Positions 32,352-42,170 of a DNA stretch of 42,256 nt are shown here, one piece after another. How positions within the stretch are numbered: the stretch's first letter is position 1; every line of letters starts with the position of its first letter. A program made the translations under genes and the position numbers. The stretch lies in assembly GCA_022820625.1 (NCBI GenBank), contig JAJEFE010000077.1, positions 160,126 to 202,381 of the forward strand, given 5' to 3'. The DNA is from Gammaproteobacteria bacterium. Lineage in GTDB: Bacteria; Pseudomonadota; Gammaproteobacteria; Steroidobacterales; Rariloculaceae. Below the pieces are notes generated by a model. That model did not search any database. It worked only from the letters and a program-made list of their open reading frames with translations, and was not told the origin of the DNA.

Positions 32352-34120
32352 GGCGGTGGCGAGAAAAATGCGGCGTCATCCACTCCAAGAACAGGAACGA
32401 CCAGCGCGCGATCGAGAAAGTCGTTGCGCATTTCGCATGATGTCTCGGCGATCAGGGCGCAGGCATGGCAGGCTGCGCCGTGGAGCCAGCGTTGTTCCAG
32501 GCTCTCTCCTGGCGCGTGCTGTGCGCAGATCGGGTCGTTGGAACACAACTGCGCCATCCTCAGCGCGTCCGCCAGATGATCCTCGATGAACCGTCCTTGC
32601 TGAACCAGACCGCCCAGCGTTCCTTCCGCGTCGGGCGTCCCGGTGTAGAGAAGCAGGCCGTAACGGTCGCTCTCGACGTAAATTCGTTCACGGATGGAGG
32701 TGGCCGGATAACCACAGCGCATGGCCAGCGACTGAATCAACAAGTGTGCCAGCGTATGGAGCAAGACGTATGCGGCGCCAGGAAACGGATGTTTGACCTT
32801 TCGGCTGGCAGCCCACGTCCGGAAGCCATCGGCCAGGTCGTGTTCGCGTTTCTGGACTGCTCGGCGAAGCTGCCATTCATTAACGGCACTGGCTCGTAGC
32901 TGCACGAAGACGCCCTCGCCACGATTTTCCACAGCGGGGAACCATGTGGGCTCCAGGGCAATCTCCGCGCGTTCGACATCCGTGTCATACTCGCCGTGAA
33001 TATCCCGAGTTGCCGCTTCCAGGCGAGTGAATCCGATCAACGCGACAACTTCGCGGAGACGATGAAGCTGAACCACGGCGGCGACTCCATCGCTCAAATC
33101 GGAGAGTTTCCAGGCATCGTCGGGTAACTTGCGCGCATGAAAATTCGGATCGATGGGAACGTCGTCTCCATATCCTTCCGGCGCGCGAAGCAATGCATCG
33201 AGTTCAACGTCCTTCACGTTTCGCTCACCTGCCGCGTCGCCTCGAACGGCGCCGATAGCTTGCAGAATTTCGTCCTTCCCAAAGCCGTCGAGCCGCTCCG
33301 AAACATTGGGAATCCGCATGAAGGCGTCCAGTGTCGCGGGCGAGTCCACGGCTTGCAGTATTTCCCAGACGTCCCGAACGGCGCTCTCTGCCGACCCACC
33401 CGTGTCGGGCAATGACAGCACGCTGAATACTTGCGGGAAATAGGCGTTGGTTGCCGTCCGAATGAGGAGGCGGCTGGGCTGATTGCAATTCTCTTCGGTA
33501 TGGGCGCCAAGCCAGGGTCTCGCGCCACGGCAGGTGCCGAGTGAATTCTGATCGATTTCGGTTGCCTCGTGGAGCGAGCGCCGCTTGCCGCATTCGCAAC
33601 GCACGCTCAACTCTGTCAGATCTCCTGTCGTGCCGCTTTCGTCCAGCCAAAGCTGCCGCCGGCAACTGTCATCATTACCGTGCACGAAGCGTATCCATGG
33701 CAAGTCGTCCACATGGCCGCGAGGACAGGCGCGGACGAAGCGCGTGGGGACCACTTCAAGGCCCTCGAAGCGCCCTCGATCCAACGATTTTCGATGCGTC
33801 AGGCGGCGCGATCGTTCTCTTTCGCCGCCGCCGGTCTCCTGAACAACGAACCATTCCGGAAAGCGCCAGGCGCCGATGCCCCTGCCGGGAGCCCATGGCT
33901 CGCTGGGCGCCGGGGGCGGTGCATACAACCTTGGCGATGGCACACCGGTGAGATTGCCGAGTACGCGCGTCAACCGCGGCTCGATAATCTCATCGAGCCC
34001 ACTGGGCCAAGTGTCCAGCCCGCCCATGATCGCCGCGTGTTTCGGTAAATCGACCAACGCGCCCGGACCGTACGTGGTGATGACCTGGCTTTGCCGAAGT
34101 TGTCCATGGGCCTTGCTCAT
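32348..34120 (-). CDS. drmB: DrmB, DUF1998-domain protein of DISARM
   Basis: This 590-residue protein partners DrmA. The start MSKAHGQLRQSQVITTYGPG is the usual DrmB opening (SQ..TTYGPGA). The C-terminal DUF1998 region has a Cys-rich cluster (CSNDPICAQH, HGAACHACALIAETSCE) likely to bind zinc. In class 1 DISARM, DrmA-DrmB form a complex that senses and loads on invading DNA. The ATG at 34120 overlaps the drmA stop by 4 nt; the 77-residue upstream extension is rejected. Confidence 0.94.
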   Translation of the reverse strand: MSKAHGQLRQSQVITTYGPGALVDLPKHAAIMGGLDTWPSGLDEIIEPRLTRVLGNLTGVPSPRLYAPPPAPSEPWAPGRGIGAWRFPEWFVVQETGGGERERSRRLTHRKSLDRGRFEGLEVVPTRFVRACPRGHVDDLPWIRFVHGNDDSCRRQLWLDESGTTGDLTELSVRCECGKRRSLHEATEIDQNSLGTCRGARPWLGAHTEENCNQPSRLLIRTATNAYFPQVFSVLSLPDTGGSAESAVRDVWEILQAVDSPATLDAFMRIPNVSERLDGFGKDEILQAIGAVRGDAAGERNVKDVELDALLRAPEGYGDDVPIDPNFHARKLPDDAWKLSDLSDGVAAVVQLHRLREVVALIGFTRLEAATRDIHGEYDTDVERAEIALEPTWFPAVENRGEGVFVQLRASAVNEWQLRRAVQKREHDLADGFRTWAASRKVKHPFPGAAYVLLHTLAHLLIQSLAMRCGYPATSIRERIYVESDRYGLLLYTGTPDAEGTLGGLVQQGRFIEDHLADALRMAQLCSNDPICAQHAPGESLEQRWLHGAACHACALIAETSCEMRNDFLDRALVVPVLGVDDAAFFSPPP

Positions 34121-37100
34121 CGACCCGTGCCCACATCCTGGCCGTGCAAGTCCTTCAAGTACAGGTTCACTTCCGGTTCGACATCGCGCAGCGACCGGTT
34201 GGCGCGAAACTTGCGGTGGTGCTCGGACTCGAAATCCTTGTCGAGCATTTCGCGCAGCAATGGTTTTCCGGTTTTCCCGGATCGCGCCTCGTACTTCTGA
34301 TATCGCACCTGAACGTTGGCCGCGTGGTAATCCTCGACAACCGTGAGCCATGAGTCGAGCAGGTCGACCACCCGGTTGCGCACGCTTCGCAGCCGTTCGT
34401 CCCTCTCCGCCTCGTCGTTCAGTGGCTGCTGTTCGATTCTCTCCCGGAAGCTGTCGAACAGTTCGCGCTCGATCATGGCGCGCACGTCTGCGATTTGTTC
34501 GGCGCCCGCTGGTGGAGTCAATCGGGCCTCCAAATGCCGCGCCAATCCGACCAGCGCACCCGCGAACCCGCGGTCCAGAGCGCGTGCCGAGAACGGAGTC
34601 ACGCTCGGCACCTCCACGGAACGGTAGAACGTCTCGTGATAGTGCCGGAACCGCTCGAAGTGCGAGCGGTCCCGCGGTTTGTGCATGTTCAGAAGGGTGA
34701 CTACCAGTCCGGGCCGTTTGTCGTCACGGCCGACGCGGCTGGTCGCCTGTATGTACTCCGCGTGCGTTTTTGGCTGACCCAGCACCACCATCAATCCCAG
34801 TCGGGATATATCCAGTCCGACCGAAATCATGTTGGTGGCGATCGCGCAATCGACCCGGCGCTTTTCGTGGAACCTGGACTCCAGGCGCTGGCGGGCTTCG
34901 GCGACCTTGTTCGTGGGCACACGCGATGTCAACTCAACGACCTCCGAAAACGTCTTCCGGTCCCGGAAAAGGCCGCGTTTCTCGCCAATGCGTTTGCGTT
35001 CTCCGTACTTGGTAATCGTGTTGCGAACCTGCTCTTCCAGAATGCGCCGTCCGCCACCCAATTCCCGCAGGCTGTTGAAATAGCTCAGCACGGTCATGTA
35101 GGGGTCCGCGGCGTTCTCGTGGTTGTTGTGTCCGCCCGCGTCTCGGAACGCCTTCTCGGCCGCACCCATCAACGCGAGCACCGTCTTGCGCATGAGGACC
35201 TTTGGGTTGCGTCCAGGAGCAACAATTCCGAGATAAAGGCGACCCGGCGTTTTCGCGATTGGCGAGATACGGGCGAAAAAGGAATCGCGCCGGTCTGGTC
35301 CCGGAGGTGGAAACACTTGCGTGATCGGCCTCCCGAACAACGCCTGAATCTGGTCTTGTGCGCGGCGCACGGTCGCTGTCGAGGCGACGATCTTCGGGTG
35401 CACGGCGAGTTCTTCGCGTTCCGGGCCGCTGTTGGCCCGCATGCACAGACCCTCGATTGTCGTTTCGTATAGCCCCACCATGGTGCCGAGCGGGCCGGAG
35501 ATCAGGTGCAACTCGTCCTGAATCACGAGGTCAGGGGGAAGTAGGGGGCGCTCCAGAAGGTGGCCTTGTCCGGGCCTGGACGCGCCATGAAAACCAGACT
35601 TCCCGTACCGGTCCGAGCCGCCGAGAAGCGCTCCGGTTTCGGCCGTCCACGGCAGCGAAGCGAACTTGTCTACGGTAGCGATGAGAAAAGCCGGCAACCG
35701 CCGGTAGATCGGTTCGTCCACGGCCAGGATCGGCAAGGCCCTGTCGCCGCTGAAGTCGCACTCGAAGTTCATGCAGACCACGCGCAATTCCGTCGGATAG
35801 TCATCGTTGGGCAAGAGTGTGAACGAGGATGGCTCAAACTGCGTACGGCACCAGGGACAATTCTCCAACGGGATGGGCGCCGGGCGGCCCTTCGGATTGG
35901 CCTTGAATTGCCGGGTCTTGGCGCGGGCGGAATCCGAGCGTCTCTCGCCCTTGCGGCCCATCAGATTGGGCGTCGCGGCCTTGCCCACCCAAAGCCCGAT
36001 TTCGAACGGCCATATGCCGTAGCGTTCGGGATTCGCCTCGCGCTCCAGTTCCAGGGCGCAAACCAAACCTGCGGCGCGGGCGAGTTGATCCAGGGTAAGC
36101 AATCGAAGCGTGTACCGCATGATGACAGTGACGCCCGCGCCCTGCCGGCCGTCCTGGCCCGGATTGCGCAGTCGGCGCAGCACCATCGCAAAAGCGGCCA
36201 GGCCAAGATAGGCTTCGGTCTTGCCACCACCAGTCGGAAAGAAGAGCAGATCGACGATTTCCCGCTCCGGGTCGTTACGGTCCGCGAGCCCGGGAAGGTT
36301 CAGGAGTATGAAAGCCAGCTGAAAGGCGCGCCATTTCGGCGGTTCATCGACGAATTCGTCAGGAAGCCTCTTTCGCAGCGCCATCGCCACCGCGCGGTTT
36401 GCGACGCGAAACGCGTCGAGAACGTCGGCATCGTTGGCAAGGGTCGCGATGCCCCGCTGCATCCGGTCCGCTGCCACCCCCGCGAGGCGCAGCAGTTCAC
36501 TTGCTGTTTCGCGTCGACCGGATGCAAGTGCGTCCAGACCGCCGCGCTGGGATTCGATCCAGACGCGGTATTCGGACACAACCGGCTGCAACGCTGACTC
36601 GATGGCCTTTCCGCTAGGCGCCGACCCGAGCGCTTCCATGGCGAGTTCGACGCCGGGAACGTCGACCGTTACCGTTTTCTCCACATGGGCGCCTGGAATC
36701 CATGTCGTTCTCAACACCCGGCAGGCGTCTTCCTCGCCTATGTCCCAGTCCGCCGACACGCCGTGCCCGGTGGCGTACTCGGGCGTGGCCGCGTAGTGGA
36801 GATCGGCGATCCGGTCGTCCGCATCGGATGCGCTTACTCCGCGCGGGTCCGGCCTCGCAACGAACGAGCGCTCATTGGATACTTCGATTTCCGCCTGAAA
36901 TGCGAATTGGGCATCCGGGTCCGCGTCGTCGGGTTGACGATGATTCACCAGGAAGATGGAAACGGATCGCGTGTCCCTGGGAATTTCGGGGAGTTTGTCG
37001 GAATCGATCGGCTTCACGGCCAGATAGAGCGACAGGCCACCGGATCGAGGAACGGGGTGGTTGCCGGAACTCGCCAACGTCACGGGCACTGTCCGTTCTT

Positions 37101-37554
37101 CCGGTCGACGCTGCCAGACTGGCACCTTGCCGCCGTCTCTTCCTTCGATCTCTCCTCGCTCGTAGTCGCCCCAGCGAACGGTGACGGCAAGGATGTCGGT
37201 ATCTGCGGCAACCAGAAAGCTCAATCCCATTGATGACGGAAAGAAACCTTTCTTCGCCGCCTTGCGTTCCTCCGTCGACTCTTCGGCAAGGCCAGCGGAT
37301 TCGGGTACCTCGTCAATGTCGTCATCCTCGTCTATGTCCGCACTGTCTTCCGGGCGCGTGCCCGAGGGAATAAGAAAGCCGGTCAGATACCAGTTTGACG
37401 GACGCACCCAGCCGGGAAGGCGCTCGGCGGCGAGTTCGTGATTGGCGCCGGGGCCTATCAAGTCGAGATTGAGAGCCTCGACTAGGCGTTCGCGGACTGC
37501 CGGGGAATCCGGCGGAATGCCGGTAGTCGGCTGCGGCACTAATGTCTCAGACAC
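34117..37554 (-). CDS. drmA: DrmA, SF2 helicase of DISARM
   Basis: This 1145-residue helicase has an N-terminal domain of about 400 residues with an acidic linker (DIDEDDDIDE), then Walker A FFPTGGGKTEAYLGL at about 435-450, motif II DELH in VIQDELHLISGP at about 678, and motif VI-like TSRVGRDDKRPGL at about 938. A cysteine pair (CPWCRTQFEP with CMNFECDF) may bind zinc. It looks intact. The start is GTG at 37554, 6 nt after the PIN gene stop with no clear Shine-Dalgarno, suggesting coupling to the PIN gene. Confidence 0.94.
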   Translation of the reverse strand: MSETLVPQPTTGIPPDSPAVRERLVEALNLDLIGPGANHELAAERLPGWVRPSNWYLTGFLIPSGTRPEDSADIDEDDDIDEVPESAGLAEESTEERKAAKKGFFPSSMGLSFLVAADTDILAVTVRWGDYERGEIEGRDGGKVPVWQRRPEERTVPVTLASSGNHPVPRSGGLSLYLAVKPIDSDKLPEIPRDTRSVSIFLVNHRQPDDADPDAQFAFQAEIEVSNERSFVARPDPRGVSASDADDRIADLHYAATPEYATGHGVSADWDIGEEDACRVLRTTWIPGAHVEKTVTVDVPGVELAMEALGSAPSGKAIESALQPVVSEYRVWIESQRGGLDALASGRRETASELLRLAGVAADRMQRGIATLANDADVLDAFRVANRAVAMALRKRLPDEFVDEPPKWRAFQLAFILLNLPGLADRNDPEREIVDLLFFPTGGGKTEAYLGLAAFAMVLRRLRNPGQDGRQGAGVTVIMRYTLRLLTLDQLARAAGLVCALELEREANPERYGIWPFEIGLWVGKAATPNLMGRKGERRSDSARAKTRQFKANPKGRPAPIPLENCPWCRTQFEPSSFTLLPNDDYPTELRVVCMNFECDFSGDRALPILAVDEPIYRRLPAFLIATVDKFASLPWTAETGALLGGSDRYGKSGFHGASRPGQGHLLERPLLPPDLVIQDELHLISGPLGTMVGLYETTIEGLCMRANSGPEREELAVHPKIVASTATVRRAQDQIQALFGRPITQVFPPPGPDRRDSFFARISPIAKTPGRLYLGIVAPGRNPKVLMRKTVLALMGAAEKAFRDAGGHNNHENAADPYMTVLSYFNSLRELGGGRRILEEQVRNTITKYGERKRIGEKRGLFRDRKTFSEVVELTSRVPTNKVAEARQRLESRFHEKRRVDCAIATNMISVGLDISRLGLMVVLGQPKTHAEYIQATSRVGRDDKRPGLVVTLLNMHKPRDRSHFERFRHYHETFYRSVEVPSVTPFSARALDRGFAGALVGLARHLEARLTPPAGAEQIADVRAMIERELFDSFRERIEQQPLNDEAERDERLRSVRNRVVDLLDSWLTVVEDYHAANVQVRYQKYEARSGKTGKPLLREMLDKDFESEHHRKFRANRSLRDVEPEVNLYLKDLHGQDVGTGR

Positions 37555-37560
37555 GGATTG

Positions 37561-38001
37561 CTAGGTCTTGCACGTCGACTGTGTAAGCAAATTGGCATTT
37601 TTCGCGCTTGAATATACCTTGCCGCGCGGCTTGTCGATCAACTGCTTGTCCTTGAAGTCTTGCGTCAACGCGTGGTCGCCCGTGTACAAAACCCTTGCGC
37701 CGGAAAGTCTGGCCAGAGCGAGCACATGCGGGTCATCAGAACGCACCGCTTCGTTGTCGCGAAGCTGTTGTTCGTCTTCCTCGAATTCTCCGGCAGGTAT
37801 GACGGTCGCCCGACCAGCTTGTGCGTATCCAGCAAGTTTCTTCCTGCTGCGCCCGCAGATCTCATCAGCGAACGCGCCACCCGTGGAATACACCAGGTTT
37901 CCCCATCCCTTGTTGAGCCAACCATGAATCGGTTTTGCGTCCTCGGCCATCTGGTCGGACAGAAATACGCCGAGCCTGTTTGCGTCGATGATCATGCACA
38001 T
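37561..38001 (-). CDS. PIN-domain nuclease inserted in the DISARM operon
   Basis: This 146-residue protein has the acidic set of PIN RNases: Asp6 in MIIDANR, Glu47 in FADEICG, Asp90 in SDDPHVLALAR and Asp109 in YTGDHAL. This is the layout of VapC-like and related nucleases. There is no antitoxin-like small gene next to it; instead an AAA ATPase gene ends 11 nt upstream and drmA begins 6 nt downstream. It is not one of the named DISARM core genes. A role as the nuclease effector of the ATPase is inferred. Confidence 0.83.
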   Translation of the reverse strand: MCMIIDANRLGVFLSDQMAEDAKPIHGWLNKGWGNLVYSTGGAFADEICGRSRKKLAGYAQAGRATVIPAGEFEEDEQQLRDNEAVRSDDPHVLALARLSGARVLYTGDHALTQDFKDKQLIDKPRGKVYSSAKNANLLTQSTCKT

Positions 38002-38012
38002 ATGCGCTGGGC

Positions 38013-39377
38013 TCAGTCATCAAAGCCCAGCAAGCGATCCGTCTCCTTCAGGAAGAATGATCGATAGCTTGGTGGTGCGTTCTGGACGTTTCCGAACTCG
38101 TCCAGGGCGATGTTGTGCATTTTCGCGGCGTTGCGCTTTGGTTCGAAAAAGATGATCGAGACGTCATCCGGGCGCAACTGCTTTCTTCGTACCAATATGC
38201 GTATTCGGTCCACAATGAAATCGCTGTGGGTCTCGATCAGGAACCTGTTACGCCCTTTTTTCGCCACCTTGGCAAACAACTCGGCAAGTTCCGCCTGTCC
38301 CCGGGGATGTAGGTGCACTTCGGGTTGCTGGAGCAGAAATGTCTTGGCCGCCCGGCCGTAGCGACGACCGGAAGCTCTGCTTGCTTCGCCGGCCAGTAGG
38401 TTGACCAATATCGGCAGGCTCTGACTGACTCCGTAGCCTACGTCCATAATGTTGGCGTGCGAGCCTGACTGAACCTTGACCTGAAGCTGGAACGGGTCGC
38501 TGATCTGTTTACCGTGCCGCCGTACCTTGATATCGGCGAACAGTCCGGATTCCTCGCCGAAATCCACCAGGTCATTGTGTAGCGACTGCCACGTCTTCTT
38601 CTCGCTGTGGTCCAGTCTCATCATGAGCATGGGAATGTGTTCGCCTTCGGGGCTGTCGACTTCCCTGACTGGATCGTAGGTGCGCTTGGGCTTGGCGCGA
38701 AGCGGAGCGACCGCGATCAGTTTCGAGCGGAGCAGTTCCCGAAATCCGAAGCGAATTAGACCGACTCCGCGGCTCTTGCCATCGCCGGGCTCGAGTAGAT
38801 TCCGCACATAGGAGATTACGGCGTCAGCATCGGTAGAACCAGGTCGCAGTTCTTTGCCGTCCAAAAGAAAGTCCAGACCAAAATGCCAGGCTGGGAAGGA
38901 AGGCAACGAGACATCCAATTCCCGGCCCGGAATCGCCAATGTCGTTCTTCCGTCGCTATCCTGGCGCAATTCGAAGTAGTCGGACGGGCCGAACCGATAT
39001 ATGCAGGAGTGCTGCGCGGGTTGTGAACCCTGCTCCCCGAACTTGGCCAGAATTTCTGTTGGCAGCCCAACTCTGTCGTGTTGAGCGAATTTGAGTCCAA
39101 GCTGAAATTCATTGATGCGACCGCTCGGCCCGCGGCGGGAACGGACGATATCCCTGAACGAGCCCATCGAAAATGGTTCCCGATTGAAATCAGGCGAGTC
39201 GCTGAAGCCATCCTCGAAGGTAGAAAACATCCGGTGAATGACGGAGAAACAGGCCAGAAACGTGCTCTTGCCAGTGCTATTTTCGCCCACCAGGAGCGTA
39301 ATCGGGCGCAAGAGGCCACGCTGTTCGCCCTCGAAACAGCGAACATCCTTCAGGATCAATTCTCTCGGCTGCGCCAT
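38013..39377 (-). CDS. OLD/SMC-like AAA ATPase inserted in the DISARM operon
   Basis: This 454-residue ATPase has Walker A GENSTGKST at 31-39, a signature-like DVGYGVSQSLP at about 307-318, Walker B FLLQQPEVHLHP at about 343-355 and ETHSDFIVDRI near 383. These features mark the AAA15/21 (OLD-like, DUF3696-type) ATPases frequent in defence islands. It has no TOPRIM domain, so any nuclease activity would come from a partner, probably the PIN protein encoded 11 nt downstream. The ATG at 39377 is used; the codon before it is TTG. Confidence 0.87.
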   Translation of the reverse strand: MAQPRELILKDVRCFEGEQRGLLRPITLLVGENSTGKSTFLACFSVIHRMFSTFEDGFSDSPDFNREPFSMGSFRDIVRSRRGPSGRINEFQLGLKFAQHDRVGLPTEILAKFGEQGSQPAQHSCIYRFGPSDYFELRQDSDGRTTLAIPGRELDVSLPSFPAWHFGLDFLLDGKELRPGSTDADAVISYVRNLLEPGDGKSRGVGLIRFGFRELLRSKLIAVAPLRAKPKRTYDPVREVDSPEGEHIPMLMMRLDHSEKKTWQSLHNDLVDFGEESGLFADIKVRRHGKQISDPFQLQVKVQSGSHANIMDVGYGVSQSLPILVNLLAGEASRASGRRYGRAAKTFLLQQPEVHLHPRGQAELAELFAKVAKKGRNRFLIETHSDFIVDRIRILVRRKQLRPDDVSIIFFEPKRNAAKMHNIALDEFGNVQNAPPSYRSFFLKETDRLLGFDD

Positions 39378-39468
39378 CAATCCGCCTTATCGTTCGGGGG
39401 GCTTGATTGTTCGTTGCACTTTGCGTCTACGTCGACCGACTGCCCGTCCGTTACGAGGAACCGGGATG

Positions 39469-39687
39469 CTACACACCGATATGGCCGATGTCATCCGCGC
39501 TTGCAGCGGGGTGCCCGCCCCGGGGGAAGGACTGGCACAAGATGCGGATCGCCGCCACCTCGCTCTCCATGTCCTTGAACAGCGGTTTGCGGTTCCATCC
39601 CGACGATCGAGTCTGGCTCGTCCTGCCGCCACCAATCCGTTGTGTAATGGGATTATGCCTGCCCGCCCCAGTTGCGACCATTGTCAC
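39469..39687 (-). CDS. Possible small ORF coupled to the methyltransferase gene
   Basis: A 72-codon frame starts with GTG overlapping the methyltransferase TGA (GTGA). Its composition is fairly natural (WNRKPLFKDMESEVAAIRIL), but no family is recognised and no membrane segment or motif is seen. It lies in the only long gap of the window, the 306 nt between the methyltransferase and the ATPase (39378-39683). The rest of that gap, 39378-39468, shows nothing I can name. It may be non-coding or a remnant. Confidence 0.25.
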   Translation of the reverse strand: MTMVATGAGRHNPITQRIGGGRTSQTRSSGWNRKPLFKDMESEVAAIRILCQSFPRGGHPAASADDIGHIGV

Positions 39688-42140
39688 GGCGCTGTCGCAG
39701 CCTTACGTTCTTCGACCGCACGGTCTGCGTTCAGCGCCAGCAGTCGCGCGAGCACTTCGTCGCGGACTACATCAGGCCAGCGGTAGCGCCAGGGCTTCTT
39801 CTTCCTGCCCCAATTCTCTTCGTCGATCTCGTAGTCCAAGAGGAACTCGCAATCGGTGGGAATATCGGTCCAGCCGTAGGTGTCAAGCACGGCGCGGTCC
39901 ATGGCCGCATGCAATTCGCGGAGTTCGGCGATCTGGGAATCGCGTTCGTCCGGATCGTGGAAACGGTTGTACGTCTTCGTCATGCCCTCGTCGTTCTCAA
40001 TCATCAGCTTGGCTCGAAGATCGTAATACGCTTCTCCGGCGCCTTCGAGTGCGGGGTAATTTTCCCAGTCCGGCGGGAAGGGGAATGTCTCGAAGCAGTC
40101 GGTAGGGGTGTAGCGGAGCCGGTCTTCTAATGACGATCCAAAAAACCGCGCCCAAATTTCGTGGGGACGTGATTGTAGGGCACAGAAGGCGGCATTAGAA
40201 GTGAGGGCGAATACATTGTGTGGACCAGCATAGACCATGTTTCTGGGTAAGAATGCGAATTGTAGGTGTTGACACGTAAACCCATGAAACATCACCCGAT
40301 CCAGCCCTTCAATCGCTTCATACAACTCTCCCCGCAGCCTTTCAAGCTCCCACCACGAAGCTGTTGAGTGACTTGCACGTGTGCCTTTTACTCGGAGCGT
40401 TACAATCTCCAATATCTCGGGCCAATCTGCGGCCACCGGGTCAGAGTAATCGAGCGGGACGATCCCACTCCGCAGCCACTCGCGGCGTTGGGTCTCGTCC
40501 GCGTCCTTCCATGTACTCCCCAAATCCTCCCGCCGCAGCGGCCAATCTCGGAAGTTTATGACGTAGCGATGATGCGCGTGCCTAGGACTTGTGTTGACCT
40601 CTTGGCCACCGATATACGGAAAGATCACCTCGTGGTTGCGCGGGTTCTCTTCGATCAGACGCTCCATCTCGGCCAACGATGTCGCGACACCTTTCTTGTC
40701 GGTGTCGTCGAAGGTGAAGCCCATTCCGAGAACGATACTGCCTTGGAAGCTCTTCCCGGCGTTCGCCTCCAGCCGCGCCGGGTCGCCGTGCCTGCCACGG
40801 TGAAACAGAAACGCCGTGATGTCCTCCACGTCGCTGCCGTCCAGCCGCCTCGTCCCGTGGAAGCCGCCTTTGGCAACATGCACGACGCTGACCACCACGG
40901 CGGCGAGACCAGGCCATTTGTACCGCCGTTGCGCGCAGAATATCTCGCCGCCATGCTCGCAGATCCAGCGCAGACCCGTCGAGCGCGTGTCGCCCTGGGA
41001 AATGGTGTTGGTGGCGATCAACCCGAAGGCGCCGCCTTTGCGAATCAGGTTGAAGGCGCGCCTGAAGAAATGCGCTACCAGATCCGAATTACCGTGGCTC
41101 TGGGTGTGCAACTGCTTGAGCCAGTTAGGGTAGTAGTCGAAGTTAGCCGCCGCCACCGTGTTTTTGCCTGCGAACGGGGGATTGCCGACTATCGCATCGA
41201 AACCAGAGTTTTCTCGGTCGAACACCTCCGGGAACTCGATTTCCCAGTGAAAGGGCGCCAGCGGCGGCTCTTCATGACGCAGTTCTTCAAGCCAACTTCG
41301 GTATTTGTCGGAGAGATTCGCGAGAACTGCGCCTGCGAATTGGCTGCGCAGCTTTTCACGTTGTTTTTGGTTGGGTCGCTGAAAGTACGCGGCCAGCGCT
41401 AGGTCGCCGAGAAAAGCCACCTTCCCCGCTTCGAACTTGGCCTTGTCCCAGATGTCGCGCAGTTTCCAGTCCGATACTCGTTCGTCGGCCTCTCGAATGA
41501 GGCGGCGCAACCGGTCCACTTCCGTGATGTGTTCGCGAATCCTGACGGACTCGATTCCTTCCTGGAACTGTGGAGCGTCGGCCTTCCAGTGGAACGCCTC
41601 AATCTGCCTGCGAGAAAGCCCTACCAGCGCGTCGCCATGCCGTAACGCGTGGTCCAGAAACGTTAGCGGATGATCCTTCGCCAAGGTAACGAGCCACAGC
41701 GACAGTTTGGCCAGGTCCACGGCGGTGGGGTTGCGGTCAATGCCGTACAGGCAGCGCTGTGCGATGAGACGCCGCGCGAAGACGGTTTCGTTCTCGTCCG
41801 GCGGTACGTCCGGCACCTCAGCACGCGCATGCCATGCCTCGACCAGCGCATCGCCCAATTGCCGGCAGACCTCCACGAGAAAGGCGCCCGAACCCATGGC
41901 GGGATCACAGACCCTCAGTTCAAGGATTTGTTCGGCACGCGGTGAACGATTCGATTCGCCGCGCAACCGCCCAAGTATCGGCTCAAGCGTCGTTCGGACG
42001 ATGGGTTCGGTCAGCTCCCGCGGCGTGTAGTGCGAACCGGAGCGCCGGCGCTCCTCGCTCGGTTGGAGAATAATCGCGCCCTTCGGTACGACGTCGGGCG
42101 TTGCTTCCTTGTCGATGCTAGCAACACTGTGAAGATGCAC
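39684..42140 (-). CDS. drmMI: DrmMI-type N6-adenine DNA methyltransferase, probably 5'-truncated
   Basis: This protein of at least 818 residues is of the Eco57I/PglX-like adenine methyltransferase type. Motif I is DPAMGSGAFLVE (79-90 from the GTG at 42140) and the catalytic NPPF is in VGNPPFAGK near 316. A specificity-like C-terminal half follows (FPYIGGQEVN, ASWWELERLRGELYEAI, FETFPFPPDW). In class 1 DISARM it marks host DNA as self. Motif I lies unusually close to the N-terminus, and the frame stays open to 42170, where IS21-like sequence begins. The native N-terminus is therefore probably lost, and the GTG may not be a true start. Confidence 0.82.
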   Translation of the reverse strand: MHLHSVASIDKEATPDVVPKGAIILQPSEERRRSGSHYTPRELTEPIVRTTLEPILGRLRGESNRSPRAEQILELRVCDPAMGSGAFLVEVCRQLGDALVEAWHARAEVPDVPPDENETVFARRLIAQRCLYGIDRNPTAVDLAKLSLWLVTLAKDHPLTFLDHALRHGDALVGLSRRQIEAFHWKADAPQFQEGIESVRIREHITEVDRLRRLIREADERVSDWKLRDIWDKAKFEAGKVAFLGDLALAAYFQRPNQKQREKLRSQFAGAVLANLSDKYRSWLEELRHEEPPLAPFHWEIEFPEVFDRENSGFDAIVGNPPFAGKNTVAAANFDYYPNWLKQLHTQSHGNSDLVAHFFRRAFNLIRKGGAFGLIATNTISQGDTRSTGLRWICEHGGEIFCAQRRYKWPGLAAVVVSVVHVAKGGFHGTRRLDGSDVEDITAFLFHRGRHGDPARLEANAGKSFQGSIVLGMGFTFDDTDKKGVATSLAEMERLIEENPRNHEVIFPYIGGQEVNTSPRHAHHRYVINFRDWPLRREDLGSTWKDADETQRREWLRSGIVPLDYSDPVAADWPEILEIVTLRVKGTRASHSTASWWELERLRGELYEAIEGLDRVMFHGFTCQHLQFAFLPRNMVYAGPHNVFALTSNAAFCALQSRPHEIWARFFGSSLEDRLRYTPTDCFETFPFPPDWENYPALEGAGEAYYDLRAKLMIENDEGMTKTYNRFHDPDERDSQIAELRELHAAMDRAVLDTYGWTDIPTDCEFLLDYEIDEENWGRKKKPWRYRWPDVVRDEVLARLLALNADRAVEERKAATAP

Positions 42141-42170
42141 TAAAGCCAGCAGTTTGAAGTTGCAGGTTTC

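Noticed and set aside
37561..38001. Reading the PIN protein as the toxin of a classic VapBC pair
   Set aside because: No small antitoxin-like gene with a DNA-binding motif lies next to it; its neighbours are a large ATPase and drmA.
39387..39635. Second minus-strand frame (82 codons) in the gap before the ATPase gene
   Set aside because: It is very Arg/Ala-rich, overlaps the better 72-codon frame and looks like a shadow.
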